Assembly: GCF_001429785.1 (NCBI RefSeq) | Contig: NZ_LMJF01000015.1 | Coordinates: 113,101-177,100, forward strand | Origin: Lysobacter sp. Root916 | GTDB lineage: Bacteria > Pseudomonadota > Gammaproteobacteria > Xanthomonadales > Xanthomonadaceae | Direction of reading: 5' to 3' | Length of the DNA stretch: 64,000 nucleotides | Shown: positions 1-9,644 of the stretch, one piece after another | How positions within the stretch are numbered: the first letter of the stretch is position 1 | Layout of the letters: the number at the start of each line of letters is the position of its first letter | Notes under the pieces: generated by a model | What the model was told of the DNA's origin: nothing | The model's input: only the letters and a program-made list of their open reading frames with translations | The model's database searches: none | Made by a program: the position numbers and the translations under genes

Positions 1-746
1 TCGCCGCCGCCGCGGCCGTGGCCACCGACACCCCGGCGGTGACCTTCAACGCCTCGGGCGTGCACGACAAGACCTTGGAGCGCGTGGGCCTGGACCCGGA
101 CGCGGTCAAGCGCGAAGCTGGGCAGGGGCTGATCCGCCGTTACGCGGTGGACAACGAAATCCTGACCGAGCTGCAGGAGAACAAGCCGATCATCCGCCAC
201 CTGATGCCGGACGCGCTCGGTCACAAGATCGAGTTGCCCGATCCGGATCCGCTGAGTTTCTGGCAGAAGCTCAACCCGGTGAAGTCGATCAAGCACGGCG
301 TCGAGATGCACTACATCGACTCGGTGATCGAGGCCCAGGAGAAGGTGTTCGGCAAGGATTTCGAAACCCGCAACGCGCGCATGAACGATCCCGCGCATCC
401 GGCCAATCCGCTGTATCGCCAGTCCTACGACGGCGTGCAGGGCCATGCCGCGGCGCGCGGCCTCAACGGCGCGCAGACCGAGCAGCTGGCCGGGGCGTTG
501 GCGCTGGAAGCCCAGCGCGGCGGCCTCAACCGCATCGACCAGGTGGTGTTCGGCGAGGACGGCCGGCGCGCATTCGCGGTCGAGGGCCAGCGCCCCGAAT
601 CGCAGCGGGTCGCCCATGTCGACGTCGCCAGCGGGCGCGAACAGCCGCTGGCCCAGAGCAGCGAGCAGTCCCTGCAGCTGGCGCAGCGCACGGCCGCGGC
701 CGCGCCGGCCCTGGAACCCCAGCTCAGCGCCGCCCGCGGCCGCTGA
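1..746 (+). CDS. Type IV secretion effector, lipase-like domain plus C-terminal XVIPCD (5' end outside window)
   Basis: The reading frame is open to the left edge (Ala codons before GTG at 18), so only the C-terminal part is seen. The visible N-terminal stretch, with TPAVTFNASGVH followed by a 'VDNEILTELQ' segment, resembles the region after the GHSLGG nucleophile elbow in class 3 lipase-like/DUF2974 effectors; the elbow itself would lie upstream. The last ~120 residues carry the XVIPCD pattern: HPANPLYRQ, GLNGAQTEQLA, a GGLNRIDQVVF block, AVEGQRP, HVDV and EQPLAQSS, ending in an Ala/Gln-rich tail. XVIPCDs bind VirD4 and target antibacterial toxins to the X-type T4SS. Inferred role: phospholipase toxin injected into rival bacteria. 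No immunity lipoprotein is visible downstream; it could lie upstream. XVIPCD assignment is confident, the lipase assignment moderate. Confidence 0.8.
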   Translation, partial: AAAAAVATDTPAVTFNASGVHDKTLERVGLDPDAVKREAGQGLIRRYAVDNEILTELQENKPIIRHLMPDALGHKIELPDPDPLSFWQKLNPVKSIKHGVEMHYIDSVIEAQEKVFGKDFETRNARMNDPAHPANPLYRQSYDGVQGHAAARGLNGAQTEQLAGALALEAQRGGLNRIDQVVFGEDGRRAFAVEGQRPESQRVAHVDVASGREQPLAQSSEQSLQLAQRTAAAAPALEPQLSAARGR

Positions 747-976
747 GCCCGCGCCCGGGCGGCTCTCGCCCGGCGCCGACTAAACCGCTGATTTGCATCG
801 GAATCCGCGGGTCTGCATAATGTGCGGCCCGGTTCGCCGGGTTTGTTGTGCGCACTACCCAGGACCTGTTGCTGATCTCGTTTCAGATCAATGACTTACA
901 AGCCGGCAAGGGCAGGACGGAAAGAGTGGCCATGCCACCGCCCAGGCCAGTGACATAACTCCGAAAGGACATCGCA

Positions 977-1174
977 ATGCCCAAGATCAAGACCAATCGG
1001 GCGGCAGCCAAGCGCTTCCGGAAGACCGCTTCCGGCAAGTTCAAGTGCGGCCACGCCAACAAGAGCCACATCCTCACCAAGAAGGCCACCAAGCGGAAGC
1101 GCAACCTGCGGCAGACGAACCATGTTCGTCCCGAGGACGCGGGCCGTCTGGTTCGCATGCTGCCGTATCTCTGA
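977..1174 (+). CDS. rpmI: 50S ribosomal protein L35
   Basis: A 65-residue basic protein starting [14 protein letters not shown], the standard L35 N-terminus and normal length. It is a component of the large ribosomal subunit. ATG 977 is preceded by GAAAGGA about 8 nt upstream. rplT follows after 13 nt, the conserved pair order. The 230-nt stretch before it (747-976) has no gene and probably holds the promoter and 5' leader; in relatives infC usually sits directly upstream, but here an effector gene does. Confidence 0.97.
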   Translation: MPKIKTNRAAAKRFRKTASGKFKCGHANKSHILTKKATKRKRNLRQTNHVRPEDAGRLVRMLPYL

Positions 1175-1187
1175 GGAGGACTGAACA

Positions 1188-1547
1188 ATGGCACGAGTTA
1201 AGCGTGGTGTTACGGCGCGCCGCCGTCACAAGAAAATCCTGAAGCAGGCCAAGGGCTACTATCACGCCCGCCGCAAAGTCTTCCGCGTCGCCAAGCAGGC
1301 GGTCACGAAGGCGCTGCAGTACGCCTACATCGGTCGTAAGCAGAAGAAGCGCAATTTCCGTTCGCTGTGGATCACCCGCATCAACGCGGCGGCCCGCATC
1401 AACGGCCTGAGCTACAGCCGTTTCATGAACGGCCTGCTCAAGTCCGGCATCACCCTGGACCGCAAGGTGCTGGCGGACATCGCCGTGCACGATGCGACGG
1501 GTTTTGCGGCGCTGGCTGAAAAGGCGAAGAGCGCGCTCGCGGCGTAA
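1188..1547 (+). CDS. rplT: 50S ribosomal protein L20
   Basis: A 119-residue protein, [16 protein letters not shown] at the N-terminus and [14 protein letters not shown] in the middle, both L20 signatures; full family length. It binds 23S rRNA early in 50S assembly and in enteric bacteria represses its own rpmI-rplT mRNA. Whether that control exists here cannot be read from the sequence. A GAGGA ribosome site lies just upstream of ATG 1188. It is followed by a structured leader and hairpin before pheS. Confidence 0.98.
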   Translation: MARVKRGVTARRRHKKILKQAKGYYHARRKVFRVAKQAVTKALQYAYIGRKQKKRNFRSLWITRINAAARINGLSYSRFMNGLLKSGITLDRKVLADIAVHDATGFAALAEKAKSALAA

Positions 1548-1567
1548 CCTGTTTCCATCCCCGTCCC

Positions 1568-2715
<1,148 letters not shown>

Positions 2716-2806
2716 GGAACGGGATTCGTGATTCGGGATTCGAGATTCGCAAAAGCGATCCGGCCCGCTCTACGAATCCCTAATCCCGAATCCCTAATCC
2801 CGGAAT
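2716..2806. repeat. Palindromic GATTCGGGATT-type intergenic repeat, copy 1
   Basis: The whole pheS-pheT spacer is an imperfect inverted repeat: GGGATTCGTGATTCGGGATT on the left and AATCCCTAATCCCGAATCCC on the right. Related copies occupy 5890-5983 and 16256-16348. It would form a long hairpin in the pheST mRNA. Confidence 0.85.
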
Positions 2807-2810
2807 TTCA

Positions 2811-5216
2811 ATGAAATTCAGCGAAAACTGGCTGCGCCAGCACGTGCCGACCGACGCCAGCCGCGAACAGCTGGCGGCGACGCTGACCGCGATCGGCCTG
2901 GAAGTCGAGGAAGTGACCGCCCTGGGCGACGGCCTGGATGGTGTGATCGTGGCGCGTATCGTCAGCGCGCAGAAGCATCCCGAGGCCGACCGCCTGCAGG
3001 TATGCCAGGTCGAGATCGGCGAAGGCGCCACGGTCCAGATCGTGTGCGGCGCGCCGAATGCGCGCGCCGGACTGAAGGCGCCGTTGGCGACCGTCGGCGC
3101 GAACCTGCCCGGCGGCATCGCGATCAAGGCCGCCAAGCTGCGCGGTGTGGAATCCTTCGGCATGCTGTGCTCGGCCAAGGAACTGGGCGTGGATCCCGAC
3201 GCCTCCGGCCTGCTTGAACTGCCGGCCGACGCGCCGGTGGGCGCGCCGCTGGCGCAGTACCTGGGCCTGCCCGACGCCAGCATCGAAATCAAACTGACCC
3301 CGAACCGCGCCGACTGCTTCAGCGTGCGCGGCATCGCCTACGACGTCGCCGCCGCCTGCGGTTCGCAAGTGGTGGCGTTCGACGCCACGCCGATGCCGGC
3401 CCTGATCGGCACCGAACTGGCGGTCGAACTGGACGCCGACGCCAAGGTGCCGCGCTTCGTCGGCCGCGTGATCGAAGGCGTGAACGCCGGCGCGGTCACA
3501 CCGGTGTGGATGGTCGAGCGCCTGCGCCGCAGCGGCGTGCGCCCGATCAGCTTCCTGGTCGACGTGACCCAGTACGTGATGCTGGAACTCGGCCAGCCCA
3601 TGCACGCCTTCGACCGCGACACGCTGACCGAACCGGTCGTGGTGCGTCCCGCGCGCGCGGGCGAGGAAACCAAGCTGCTCGACGGCCGCACGGTCGCGCT
3701 GGATCCGGACTTCCTGGTGGTGTCCGACAGCCAGGGCGGTCGCGGCGCGCGCGCCGTCGCCCTGGGCGGCATCATGGGCGGCTACGACACCCGCGTCACC
3801 GACGCCACCCGCAACGTCTTCCTCGAGGCCGCGCACTGGATTCCGTCGGCGATCATCGGGCGCGGCCGCAAGCTGGGCCTGCACACCGACGCCGGCCACC
3901 GCTTCGAACGCGGCGTCGATCCGGAACTGCCGCGCCAGGCCGTGGAAGTCGCGACCCGTCTGATCGTCGAGACCGCCGGCGGCGCGCCCGGCCCAGTCAC
4001 CGAGGCCGTGCTGCCGCAGCACCTGTCGCAGCCGCAGCCGGTGCACCTGCGCCGCGATCGTCTGGCGCGCGTGCTCGGCCTGCGTATCGCCGATAGCGAA
4101 GTCGAACGCATCCTCACGGCACTGGGCCTGGCGGTGACCGCCGCCGCCGACGGCTGGAGCGTGACCGCGCCCAGCCGCCGCTTCGACATCGCGATCGAAG
4201 AGGACCTGATCGAAGAGATCGCGCGCATCCACGGCTACGACGCCATCCCGACCACGCTGCCGGGCGGCAACACGCGTCTGATCGCGCCCAGCGAAACCCG
4301 CGTCGAGGCCGGTGTGCTGCGCCGCCAGCTGGCCGCGCGCGACTACCTGGAAACGGTCAACTACGCCTTCGTCGACGCCGACCTGCTCGCGACCTGGCAG
4401 CTAGTCGAGGGCGCGGTGGCGTTGGCCAATCCGCTCAGCGCCGAACTCGGGGTGATGCGCACCGGCCTGCTGCCGGGCCTGGTCGCCGCCCTGGGCCGCA
4501 ACGCCGCGCGTCAGCAGTCGCGCCTGCGTCTGTTCGAACTCGGCAACGTGTTCGCCGCACGCGCCGGCGAGGCGCCGCTGGAGATCCAGCGCATCGCCGC
4601 GGCCGCCTGCGGCGACGCCGGCCCGGAGCAGTGGAACGGCAAGGGCCGCGCGGTCGGCTTCCACGACCTCAAGGGCGACCTCGAAAGTCTGGCCGCTCTG
4701 GCCGGCGCCCGTCTGGAATACCGGCCCTCGCAGCCGGCCTGGGCCCACCCGGGCCGCTCGGCCGACGTCTACCGGGCCGATGAGACCGGCCAGGCCCAGC
4801 GCCTGGGCTGGATCGGCCAACTGCACCCGCGCCTGCAGCGGGCCCTCGACCTGGACGTCGAGGTGGTCGCGTTCGAGCTGGATTTGGCACCGCTGTCGCA
4901 GCGCGCCGTGCCGCGCGCCGGCACCCTGTCCCGGTATCCGTCCGTCCGCCGCGATCTCGCGTTCGTCGTCGCCGAGGACGTCGCCTGGGCGGCGATTTCG
5001 GCCTCCGTTCAGGCGGCCGCGGGCCCGTCCCTGCGCGATCTGGTGCTGTTCGACCGCTACCAGGGCAAGGGGGTGGAAAACGGATTCAAGAGTCTCGCTA
5101 TGGGCTTGATTCTGCAGGATGAATCACGCACCCTGACTGACCGCGATGTAGAGGAAGTGGTGGCTGCGGTGATGGCGGCGATCGAGCGCGAACACGGCGC
5201 CAAGATCCGCGCCTGA
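2811..5216 (+). CDS. pheT: Phenylalanyl-tRNA synthetase beta subunit
   Basis: An 801-residue beta subunit, full bacterial length. It starts [14 protein letters not shown]; a tRNA-binding EMAP/OB domain follows (residues ~40-150), then the B3/B4 editing region with [15 protein letters not shown], the B5 domain ([22 protein letters not shown]), the catalytic-like core and a C-terminal anticodon-binding FDX-ACB domain ([15 protein letters not shown]). It works as the partner of PheS and carries the Tyr-editing site. Translation start ATG 2811 lies right after the palindromic spacer, so the ribosome site is weak (GGAATTTCA). ihfA begins 34 nt after the stop, the usual order in Gammaproteobacteria. 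Confidence 0.98.
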   Translation: MKFSENWLRQHVPTDASREQLAATLTAIGLEVEEVTALGDGLDGVIVARIVSAQKHPEADRLQVCQVEIGEGATVQIVCGAPNARAGLKAPLATVGANLPGGIAIKAAKLRGVESFGMLCSAKELGVDPDASGLLELPADAPVGAPLAQYLGLPDASIEIKLTPNRADCFSVRGIAYDVAAACGSQVVAFDATPMPALIGTELAVELDADAKVPRFVGRVIEGVNAGAVTPVWMVERLRRSGVRPISFLVDVTQYVMLELGQPMHAFDRDTLTEPVVVRPARAGEETKLLDGRTVALDPDFLVVSDSQGGRGARAVALGGIMGGYDTRVTDATRNVFLEAAHWIPSAIIGRGRKLGLHTDAGHRFERGVDPELPRQAVEVATRLIVETAGGAPGPVTEAVLPQHLSQPQPVHLRRDRLARVLGLRIADSEVERILTALGLAVTAAADGWSVTAPSRRFDIAIEEDLIEEIARIHGYDAIPTTLPGGNTRLIAPSETRVEAGVLRRQLAARDYLETVNYAFVDADLLATWQLVEGAVALANPLSAELGVMRTGLLPGLVAALGRNAARQQSRLRLFELGNVFAARAGEAPLEIQRIAAAACGDAGPEQWNGKGRAVGFHDLKGDLESLAALAGARLEYRPSQPAWAHPGRSADVYRADETGQAQRLGWIGQLHPRLQRALDLDVEVVAFELDLAPLSQRAVPRAGTLSRYPSVRRDLAFVVAEDVAWAAISASVQAAAGPSLRDLVLFDRYQGKGVENGFKSLAMGLILQDESRTLTDRDVEEVVAAVMAAIEREHGAKIRA

Positions 5217-5250
5217 GGCGCGCATCGCGGGTTCAAACAGGGGAAACGAT

Positions 5251-5550
5251 GTGGCATTGACCAAGGCGGAAATGGCGGAGCGGCTGTTCGACGAAGTCGG
5301 ACTTAACAAACGCGAAGCCAAGGAATTCGTCGACGCGTTCTTCGACGCGTTGCGCGAGGCGTTGGAGCACGGCCGACAGGTCAAGCTGTCGGGCTTCGGC
5401 AATTTCGATCTGCGCCGCAAGAACCAGCGGCCGGGGCGTAATCCGAAGACCGGCGAGGAAATTCCGATTTCGGCGCGGACGGTGGTGACCTTCCGTCCGG
5501 GACAGAAGCTCAAGGAGCGGGTGGAGGCCTATGCTGGATCCGGGCAGTAA
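5251..5550 (+). CDS. ihfA: Integration host factor alpha subunit
   Basis: A 99-residue HU/IHF-family DNA-bending protein ([43 protein letters not shown] carries the beta-arm with the intercalating proline). It forms a heterodimer with IhfB that bends DNA sharply. Translation starts at GTG 5251, preceded by AGGGGAA, matching the family N-terminus. Its 3' end overlaps the next gene by 20 nt, which points to coupled expression in the pheST-ihfA operon. Confidence 0.97.
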   Translation: MALTKAEMAERLFDEVGLNKREAKEFVDAFFDALREALEHGRQVKLSGFGNFDLRRKNQRPGRNPKTGEEIPISARTVVTFRPGQKLKERVEAYAGSGQ

Positions 5551-5887
5551 TCGCGAACTTCCGCCGATTCCGGCGAAGCGCTACTTCACCATCGGTGAGG
5601 TCAGCGAGCTGTGCGACGTCAAACCGCATGTGCTGCGTTACTGGGAAACCGAGTTCCCGACCCTCAACCCGGTCAAGCGCCGCGGCAACCGTCGTTACTA
5701 CCAGCGCCACGAGGTGCTGATGGTGCGACAGATCCGCGGCCTGCTGTACGAACAGGGCTACACCATCGGCGGCGCGCGCCTGCGCCTGGAAGGCGAGGCC
5801 GCCAAGGACGAGTCGGCGCTGAGCTCGCAGATCATCCGCCAGGTGCGGATGGAGCTGGAAGAAGTGCTGCAGCTGCTGCGGCGCTGA
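5531..5887 (+). CDS. MerR-family transcriptional regulator, ihfA-linked
   Basis: A 118-residue protein with an N-terminal winged helix ([22 protein letters not shown], then [28 protein letters not shown]) and a short C-terminal helix for dimerisation. There are no cysteines in the effector region, so it is unlikely to be a metal sensor. This small MerR-like protein regularly follows ihfA in Gammaproteobacteria; its target is unknown. The start overlaps the ihfA end by 20 nt. Translation coupling is likely. Confidence 0.88.
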   Translation: MLDPGSNRELPPIPAKRYFTIGEVSELCDVKPHVLRYWETEFPTLNPVKRRGNRRYYQRHEVLMVRQIRGLLYEQGYTIGGARLRLEGEAAKDESALSSQIIRQVRMELEEVLQLLRR

Positions 5888-5889
5888 AA

Positions 5890-5983
5890 GGCCGGGATTC
5901 GAGATTTGGGATGGGGGATTCGTCGAAAGCGCCGGCCTTCTCGCTCGACGAATCCCCCATCCCGTATCCCGAATCCCTGCCTT
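5890..5983. repeat. Palindromic GATTCGGGATT-type intergenic repeat, copy 2
   Basis: Left arm GGGATTCGAGATTTGGGATGG, right arm CCCATCCCGTATCCCGAATCC, with a GC-rich centre. It fills the space between the MerR-like gene and the tRNA-Pro promoter and belongs to the same family as 2716-2806 and 16256-16348. Confidence 0.85.
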
Positions 5984-6033
5984 AAGGCTATACTTGCCGC
6001 CCGCTCGCAAGGGCGGGGACATCGAAACACGTT

Positions 6034-6110
6034 CGGGGCGTAGCGCAGCCTGGTAGCGCATCTGCCTGGGGGGCAGAGGGTCGTCGGTTCAAATCCGGCC
6101 GTCCCGACCA
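6034..6110 (+). tRNA. tRNA-Pro (anticodon GGG)
   Basis: A 77-nt cloverleaf. The acceptor stem CGGGGCG (6034-6040) pairs with CGTCCCG (6100-6106), and ACCA ends the gene (6107-6110), so CCA is encoded. The anticodon stem TCTGC/GCAGA encloses loop CTGGGGG, anticodon GGG, which reads CCC. The T arm carries GGTTCAAATCC. A Rho-independent terminator follows. Confidence 0.97.
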
Positions 6111-6125
6111 TTCCGATGTCACCGC

Positions 6126-6151
6126 AACGCCCGGCCCGCGCCGGGCGTTTT
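6126..6151 (+). terminator. Rho-independent terminator after tRNA-Pro
   Basis: Stem AACGCCCGGC (6126-6135)/GCCGGGCGTT (6140-6149) with loop CCGC, then a short T run continuing into TTTTGCGTTT. It ends the tRNA transcript before the convergent GumN-family gene. Confidence 0.85.
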
Positions 6152-6169
6152 GCGTTTCAGGGGCGCCGC

Positions 6170-7177
6170 TTACGGCGCCTCGATGGTGTAGCCGCGCGCC
6201 TGCAGCCGCGCCAGGTAGCCGTCGGGTTTGAACAGCTCAGCGACCGGCAGGCTGGCGAAGCTGACCCGGTTATTGAGCAGGGCGCGGTCGGCATTGGCCA
6301 GCCAGGCCTGGATCACGCGTTCGCGCAGGTCGCCGAAGCCCAGGCGCTGAGCCACGCCGGAGGCGGTGACCGCGCGCAGGCAGACTTCGTATTGATCGCC
6401 CTGCGGCAGCGCGCGCAGCGCTTCGATGTCGCCGATCGCCCAGGCGTTGGCGCGCGCGCGCATGGTCTCGATGTCGCCCTCGATCCGGCTCAGGGTCTTG
6501 GCGAAGCAGTCGGTGTCGCTGAGGGTGGTGTGGGCGAAGTCCTTGAGCACGGCCTTGGGGTCCTTGATCTTCATTTCGATCTTGGACGGGGTGATCTTGA
6601 CTTCGTGCTGCTTGGCGCTGCGCTCGACCATCGGCCAGACGATGCCCTTGAGCGACAGATCGGAGCGACGCATCGCCACTTCGTAAAGCTCCTGGGCGGC
6701 GAACACCGGGCGCCATTTCTCGACGCCGCGATCGCTGCCGATGTAGCGCGCCTTGAGCGGCAGCCAACGCGCGTACAGGTCGGCGGGCACGACGTCGCGC
6801 AGGGTCTTGTCGTCGGGGTTGCGGCGCGCCTTCAGCGCCGAGGGGATCAGCAGCATGCTGCGGAACATGCCCAGATCGGTGCCGATCGACACCGACGGCG
6901 GCTCCAGCACTTCCTGCGATTGCGCGATCGTCGCTTCGACGTCGCGCGACAGCCATTGCATGTTCTTGGGCACCGGGCTCAAGGTGCCGAGGATCCACAG
7001 CACGTGTTCGCCGCGGCTGACCTTCCACATGCCCGGGCCCGGCTGCACGCCGGAGACCACGACGGTGTCGATGTCGCGAATGGTTTCCTGCGCCGGCGCC
7101 AGCGGCGGCGTTTGCGCGTACGCGGGCGATGCGAGCGCGAGGGAGAGCGCGAGACAGGCGAGCAGGGCAGGGCGCAT
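6170..7177 (-). CDS. TraB/GumN family periplasmic protein
   Basis: A 335-residue secreted protein. It begins MRPALLACLALSLALASPAYA, a clear signal peptide cleaved at AYA. The mature part matches the TraB/GumN (haem-binding/Tiki-like) fold: VLWILGTLSPVPKNMQW near the N-terminus, and a C-terminal NNRVSFASLPVAELFKPDG block. GumN in Xanthomonas lies at the end of the xanthan cluster, but the biochemical role of the family is unsettled. Oddity: the family's usual GT-x-H motif reads GTLS here, so a metal-ligand histidine is absent. The start is ATG 7177; the reading frame runs on upstream, but only this start gives the signal peptide. Confidence 0.82.
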   Translation of the reverse strand: MRPALLACLALSLALASPAYAQTPPLAPAQETIRDIDTVVVSGVQPGPGMWKVSRGEHVLWILGTLSPVPKNMQWLSRDVEATIAQSQEVLEPPSVSIGTDLGMFRSMLLIPSALKARRNPDDKTLRDVVPADLYARWLPLKARYIGSDRGVEKWRPVFAAQELYEVAMRRSDLSLKGIVWPMVERSAKQHEVKITPSKIEMKIKDPKAVLKDFAHTTLSDTDCFAKTLSRIEGDIETMRARANAWAIGDIEALRALPQGDQYEVCLRAVTASGVAQRLGFGDLRERVIQAWLANADRALLNNRVSFASLPVAELFKPDGYLARLQARGYTIEAP

Positions 7178-7301
7178 CCGTTGCGTTTCCGTGGTGGGGG
7201 ATCGAGCCCGGAGCCTGCCAGATTCGCGCGACGCGGCGCAGTGCGGATCGGTGGCTGCGCGGCCTGCCGTGCGGAATCCGTTCAGGCGGACGCGGCCACA
7301 G

Positions 7302-7324
7302 TTGCTAATGAGAACCATTAGCAA
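7302..7324. promoter_or_regulatory. Fur box
   Basis: TTGCTAATG (7302-7310) and CATTAGCAA (7316-7324) are a perfect 9-bp inverted repeat around AGAAC, close to the GATAATGATAATCATTATC Fur consensus. It lies about 75 nt upstream of the DUF3649 start, in the only AT-rich part of this spacer, so it very likely covers the promoter of the iron-uptake trio. Confidence 0.85.
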
Positions 7325-7399
7325 ATAGACTGCGACTCCAGTCCAAGGCATGTGCGAGCGACCCGCACGCGTCGTGCCGCCACTCCAGCCCGCTGCCGC

Positions 7400-7735
7400 A
7401 TGAGCCCGACCTCGACCACCGCCGCGCCCGCGCGCAAAGCCAAGACCGTGCCGCTGCGCCATCGAATCGAGGTGGGCGTGCGCGCGTTCGCGGCCGTCGT
7501 GGTGGGCTATCTGCTGGCCTATGGCTCGACCGCGTTCCTGACCGTGGTACTGCCGTTCTCGCGCAGCGATCGCGTGGTCGCCGCCAGCTTGCTGTGCTTC
7601 GCGGTCTGGTGCGCGGCGGCGATGTACGCGTTCGCGGCCAAGAGCGCGGCGCGCGCAGTGCTCGCGCCGCTGTTGCTCGCGCTCGCCTTGTACGGCGTGG
7701 CCCTGGCCTTCCCCGAATTCGCCGCCCGGCCGTGA
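7400..7735 (+). CDS. DUF3649 family inner-membrane protein (iron-uptake associated)
   Basis: A 111-residue protein with three predicted membrane helices (FAAVVVGYLLAYGSTAFL, ASLLCFAVWCAAAMYAF, VLAPLLLALALYGVALAF). DUF3649 proteins accompany PepSY-TM and DUF3325 proteins next to siderophore receptors. ATG 7400 is preferred over an in-frame start at 7352, which would add a basic, non-hydrophobic leader. It is the first gene after the Fur box. The next gene starts 10 nt after the stop, so the three genes form one operon. The exact function is unknown. Confidence 0.78.
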   Translation: MSPTSTTAAPARKAKTVPLRHRIEVGVRAFAAVVVGYLLAYGSTAFLTVVLPFSRSDRVVAASLLCFAVWCAAAMYAFAAKSAARAVLAPLLLALALYGVALAFPEFAARP

Positions 7736-7745
7736 GCGCGCAGGC

Positions 7746-9305
7746 ATGAAGAACACGTTCTCGCAGGCGATGGCCTGGTTGCATACCTGGGCCGGGCTGA
7801 TCATCGGCTGGCTGCTGTTCGTGATCTTCGTCGGCGGCACCCTGGCCTGCTTCGACAAGGAGATCGGCGACTGGATGCGTCCGGCCCTGCACGACGCGCC
7901 GCGCGCCGAGCTCAGCTTCGCGCGGGCGATCGCCTCGGCCCAGCGCGACGCCAAACCGCACGCGCACGCCTTGTATGTGACCGCGCCGACCCAGCGCGAG
8001 CGCGCGACCTCCGCCTACGTTTACTACGACGACGGCAGCTACGACGAGCGCGGGTTGAATCCCGCCACCGGCGAGCGCCTGGCGGATACGGCCGGCGGCG
8101 ATTTCTTCTTCACCCTGCACTACAACCTGCACGCGGGCACGATCGGCATGTACCTGGTCGGCGTCGCCGGCATGTTCATGCTGGTCGCGATCGTCACGGG
8201 CATCGTGATCCACAAGCGCATCTTCAAGGACTTCTTCACCTTCCGGCCCAAGACCGGCGGCCAGCGCGCCTGGCTGGACGGGCACAACCTCACCGGCGTG
8301 CTCGGCCTGCCGTTCCATCTGATGATCGCCTACACCGGCGTGGCGATCTTCGTCGCCTCGTACATGTTCGCGGGCGTGCAGGTGGCCTACGACAGCGACG
8401 CCGAAAAGTTCTTCGCCGAGGCCGGCGACAGCTACGAACGTCCGGAGACCGGCAAACCATTGCCCAGGCTGTATCCCGTGGACAGCCTGATCGCCGACGC
8501 GACCCGTCGCCTGGGCGTGCCGCCGACCTGGGTCAACGTGCACCACCCCGACGACAGCAGCGCCACCATCGCCTTCGGTGGCGACCACAGCCGCCACGTG
8601 GCCTGGAATTTCGACCAGGTCGTCTACGACGCCAACGACGGCAAGCTGCTGCACGTGTCCAAGCCGTCGGCGACCGGCTACAAGGTCTACACCTTCCTCG
8701 GCGGCCTGCACATGGCGCAGTGGGGCGGCAGCGCGCTGCGCTGGCTGTATTTCTGCATGGGCCTGGCCGGTTGCGTGATGCTGGCCAGCGGTATGCAGGT
8801 CTGGGTCAACAAGCGCGCCAGGAAGGTCGCCGAGGCCGGCGCGGTGTCGGGCTATGGCCTGGTGCAGAGCCTCAACCTGGGCGTGGTCGGCGGCATGCCG
8901 CTGGGCTGCGTGGCGATGCTGATCGCGAACCGCGTGCTGCCGGCCGGCCTGGCCGAGCGCGCGAGTTGGGAGATCGGCGCGTTCTGCGCGGCCTGGATCG
9001 CGGCCGCGCTGTACGCGCTGATCCCGTCGGTGCGCCGGCGCGGCTGGGGCCGCTACTTCGCCTTGAACGCGATCGCGTTGGCGGCGTTGCCGTTGGTCAA
9101 TCTGGCGACCGCACCCAAGAGCCATCTGTTCGCGACCCTGGCGCGCGGCGATTGGGCGCTGGCCGCGGTCGATCTGACCGCGTTGGCGCTGGCGCTGGGT
9201 TTCGCGCTGCTGGCGTTGCGTGCGCGAGCGGCTGCGCGCCTTCCCGTTTCCGAACCCGCGCGCGTGCGCGGTGGCAAGCGCCGCGCCGCGCTCGCCGAGC
9301 GCTGA
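7746..9305 (+). CDS. PepSY-associated membrane protein, putative iron/siderophore reductase
   Basis: A 519-residue membrane protein: MAWLHTWAGLIIGWLLFVIFVGGTLACFDKEI is the characteristic PepSY-TM start. Further helices lie near residues 135-160 (GMYLVGVAGMFMLVAIVTG), 185-205, 335-355 and in the C-terminal part, with periplasmic loops between them. Conserved His residues sit in or near helices (LHTW, LHYNLHAG, DGHNLTG, LGGLHMAQWGG), as in relatives proposed to bind haem and reduce ferric siderophores (PiuB/FsrB-like). It is the central gene of the Fur-controlled trio. The function is inferred from family and context. Confidence 0.85.
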   Translation: MKNTFSQAMAWLHTWAGLIIGWLLFVIFVGGTLACFDKEIGDWMRPALHDAPRAELSFARAIASAQRDAKPHAHALYVTAPTQRERATSAYVYYDDGSYDERGLNPATGERLADTAGGDFFFTLHYNLHAGTIGMYLVGVAGMFMLVAIVTGIVIHKRIFKDFFTFRPKTGGQRAWLDGHNLTGVLGLPFHLMIAYTGVAIFVASYMFAGVQVAYDSDAEKFFAEAGDSYERPETGKPLPRLYPVDSLIADATRRLGVPPTWVNVHHPDDSSATIAFGGDHSRHVAWNFDQVVYDANDGKLLHVSKPSATGYKVYTFLGGLHMAQWGGSALRWLYFCMGLAGCVMLASGMQVWVNKRARKVAEAGAVSGYGLVQSLNLGVVGGMPLGCVAMLIANRVLPAGLAERASWEIGAFCAAWIAAALYALIPSVRRRGWGRYFALNAIALAALPLVNLATAPKSHLFATLARGDWALAAVDLTALALALGFALLALRARAAARLPVSEPARVRGGKRRAALAER

Positions 9306-9314
9306 GGAGTTGCG

Positions 9315-9644
9315 ATGCTGTGGTTGGGATTCGCGGTGTCGTTGCTGGCCTGGTGCCTGCTCAGCCTGGGCATGGAGAAGCATTACGCGCAGGCGTGCGC
9401 GGGGCGCTACGACGCGCGCCGCGCGCGTGTCTGGCGCGGCCTGGGCTGGGTGTTGCACGCGGCGGCCTTCGCCGGTTTCGCGGCCTGGAAGGGCTGGGAG
9501 TTCGGTCCGATCTTCTGGGCGGCGGTGCTGATGCTGTCGGCGCTGGCCTGGTCCTTGAGCCTGACCCTATGGCCGAAGGCGAGCGCGAAGCTGGCCGTGG
9601 CGGTGCTGCTCAGCGGCGTGGCGACGGCGCTGCTGTCGGGCTGA
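9315..9644 (+). CDS. DUF3325 family membrane protein
   Basis: A 109-residue protein with three hydrophobic helices (MLWLGFAVSLLAWCLLSLGM; GLGWVLHAAAFAGFAAW; FWAAVLMLSALAWSLSL). The motif LSLGMEKHY after helix 1 is typical of DUF3325. It starts 9 nt after the PepSY gene, completing the DUF3649-PepSY-DUF3325 set found in iron-regulated loci of Gammaproteobacteria. Role unknown beyond that association. No TonB-dependent receptor lies next to the trio here. Confidence 0.8.
   Translation: MLWLGFAVSLLAWCLLSLGMEKHYAQACAGRYDARRARVWRGLGWVLHAAAFAGFAAWKGWEFGPIFWAAVLMLSALAWSLSLTLWPKASAKLAVAVLLSGVATALLSG

Noticed and set aside
6034..6110. tRNA-Pro as an integration site
   Set aside because: No integrase, no duplicated tRNA 3' end and no compositional change follow it; ordinary genes lie on both sides.
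6116..7321. 401-codon plus-strand frame opposite the GumN-family gene
   Set aside because: Antisense shadow of a gene with a signal peptide and family motifs; it would also run through the Fur box.
7305..9458. 717-codon minus-strand open frame over the iron-uptake trio
   Set aside because: It overlaps three confident plus-strand genes and gives a low-complexity Gln/Arg/Ala product with no recognisable domain.
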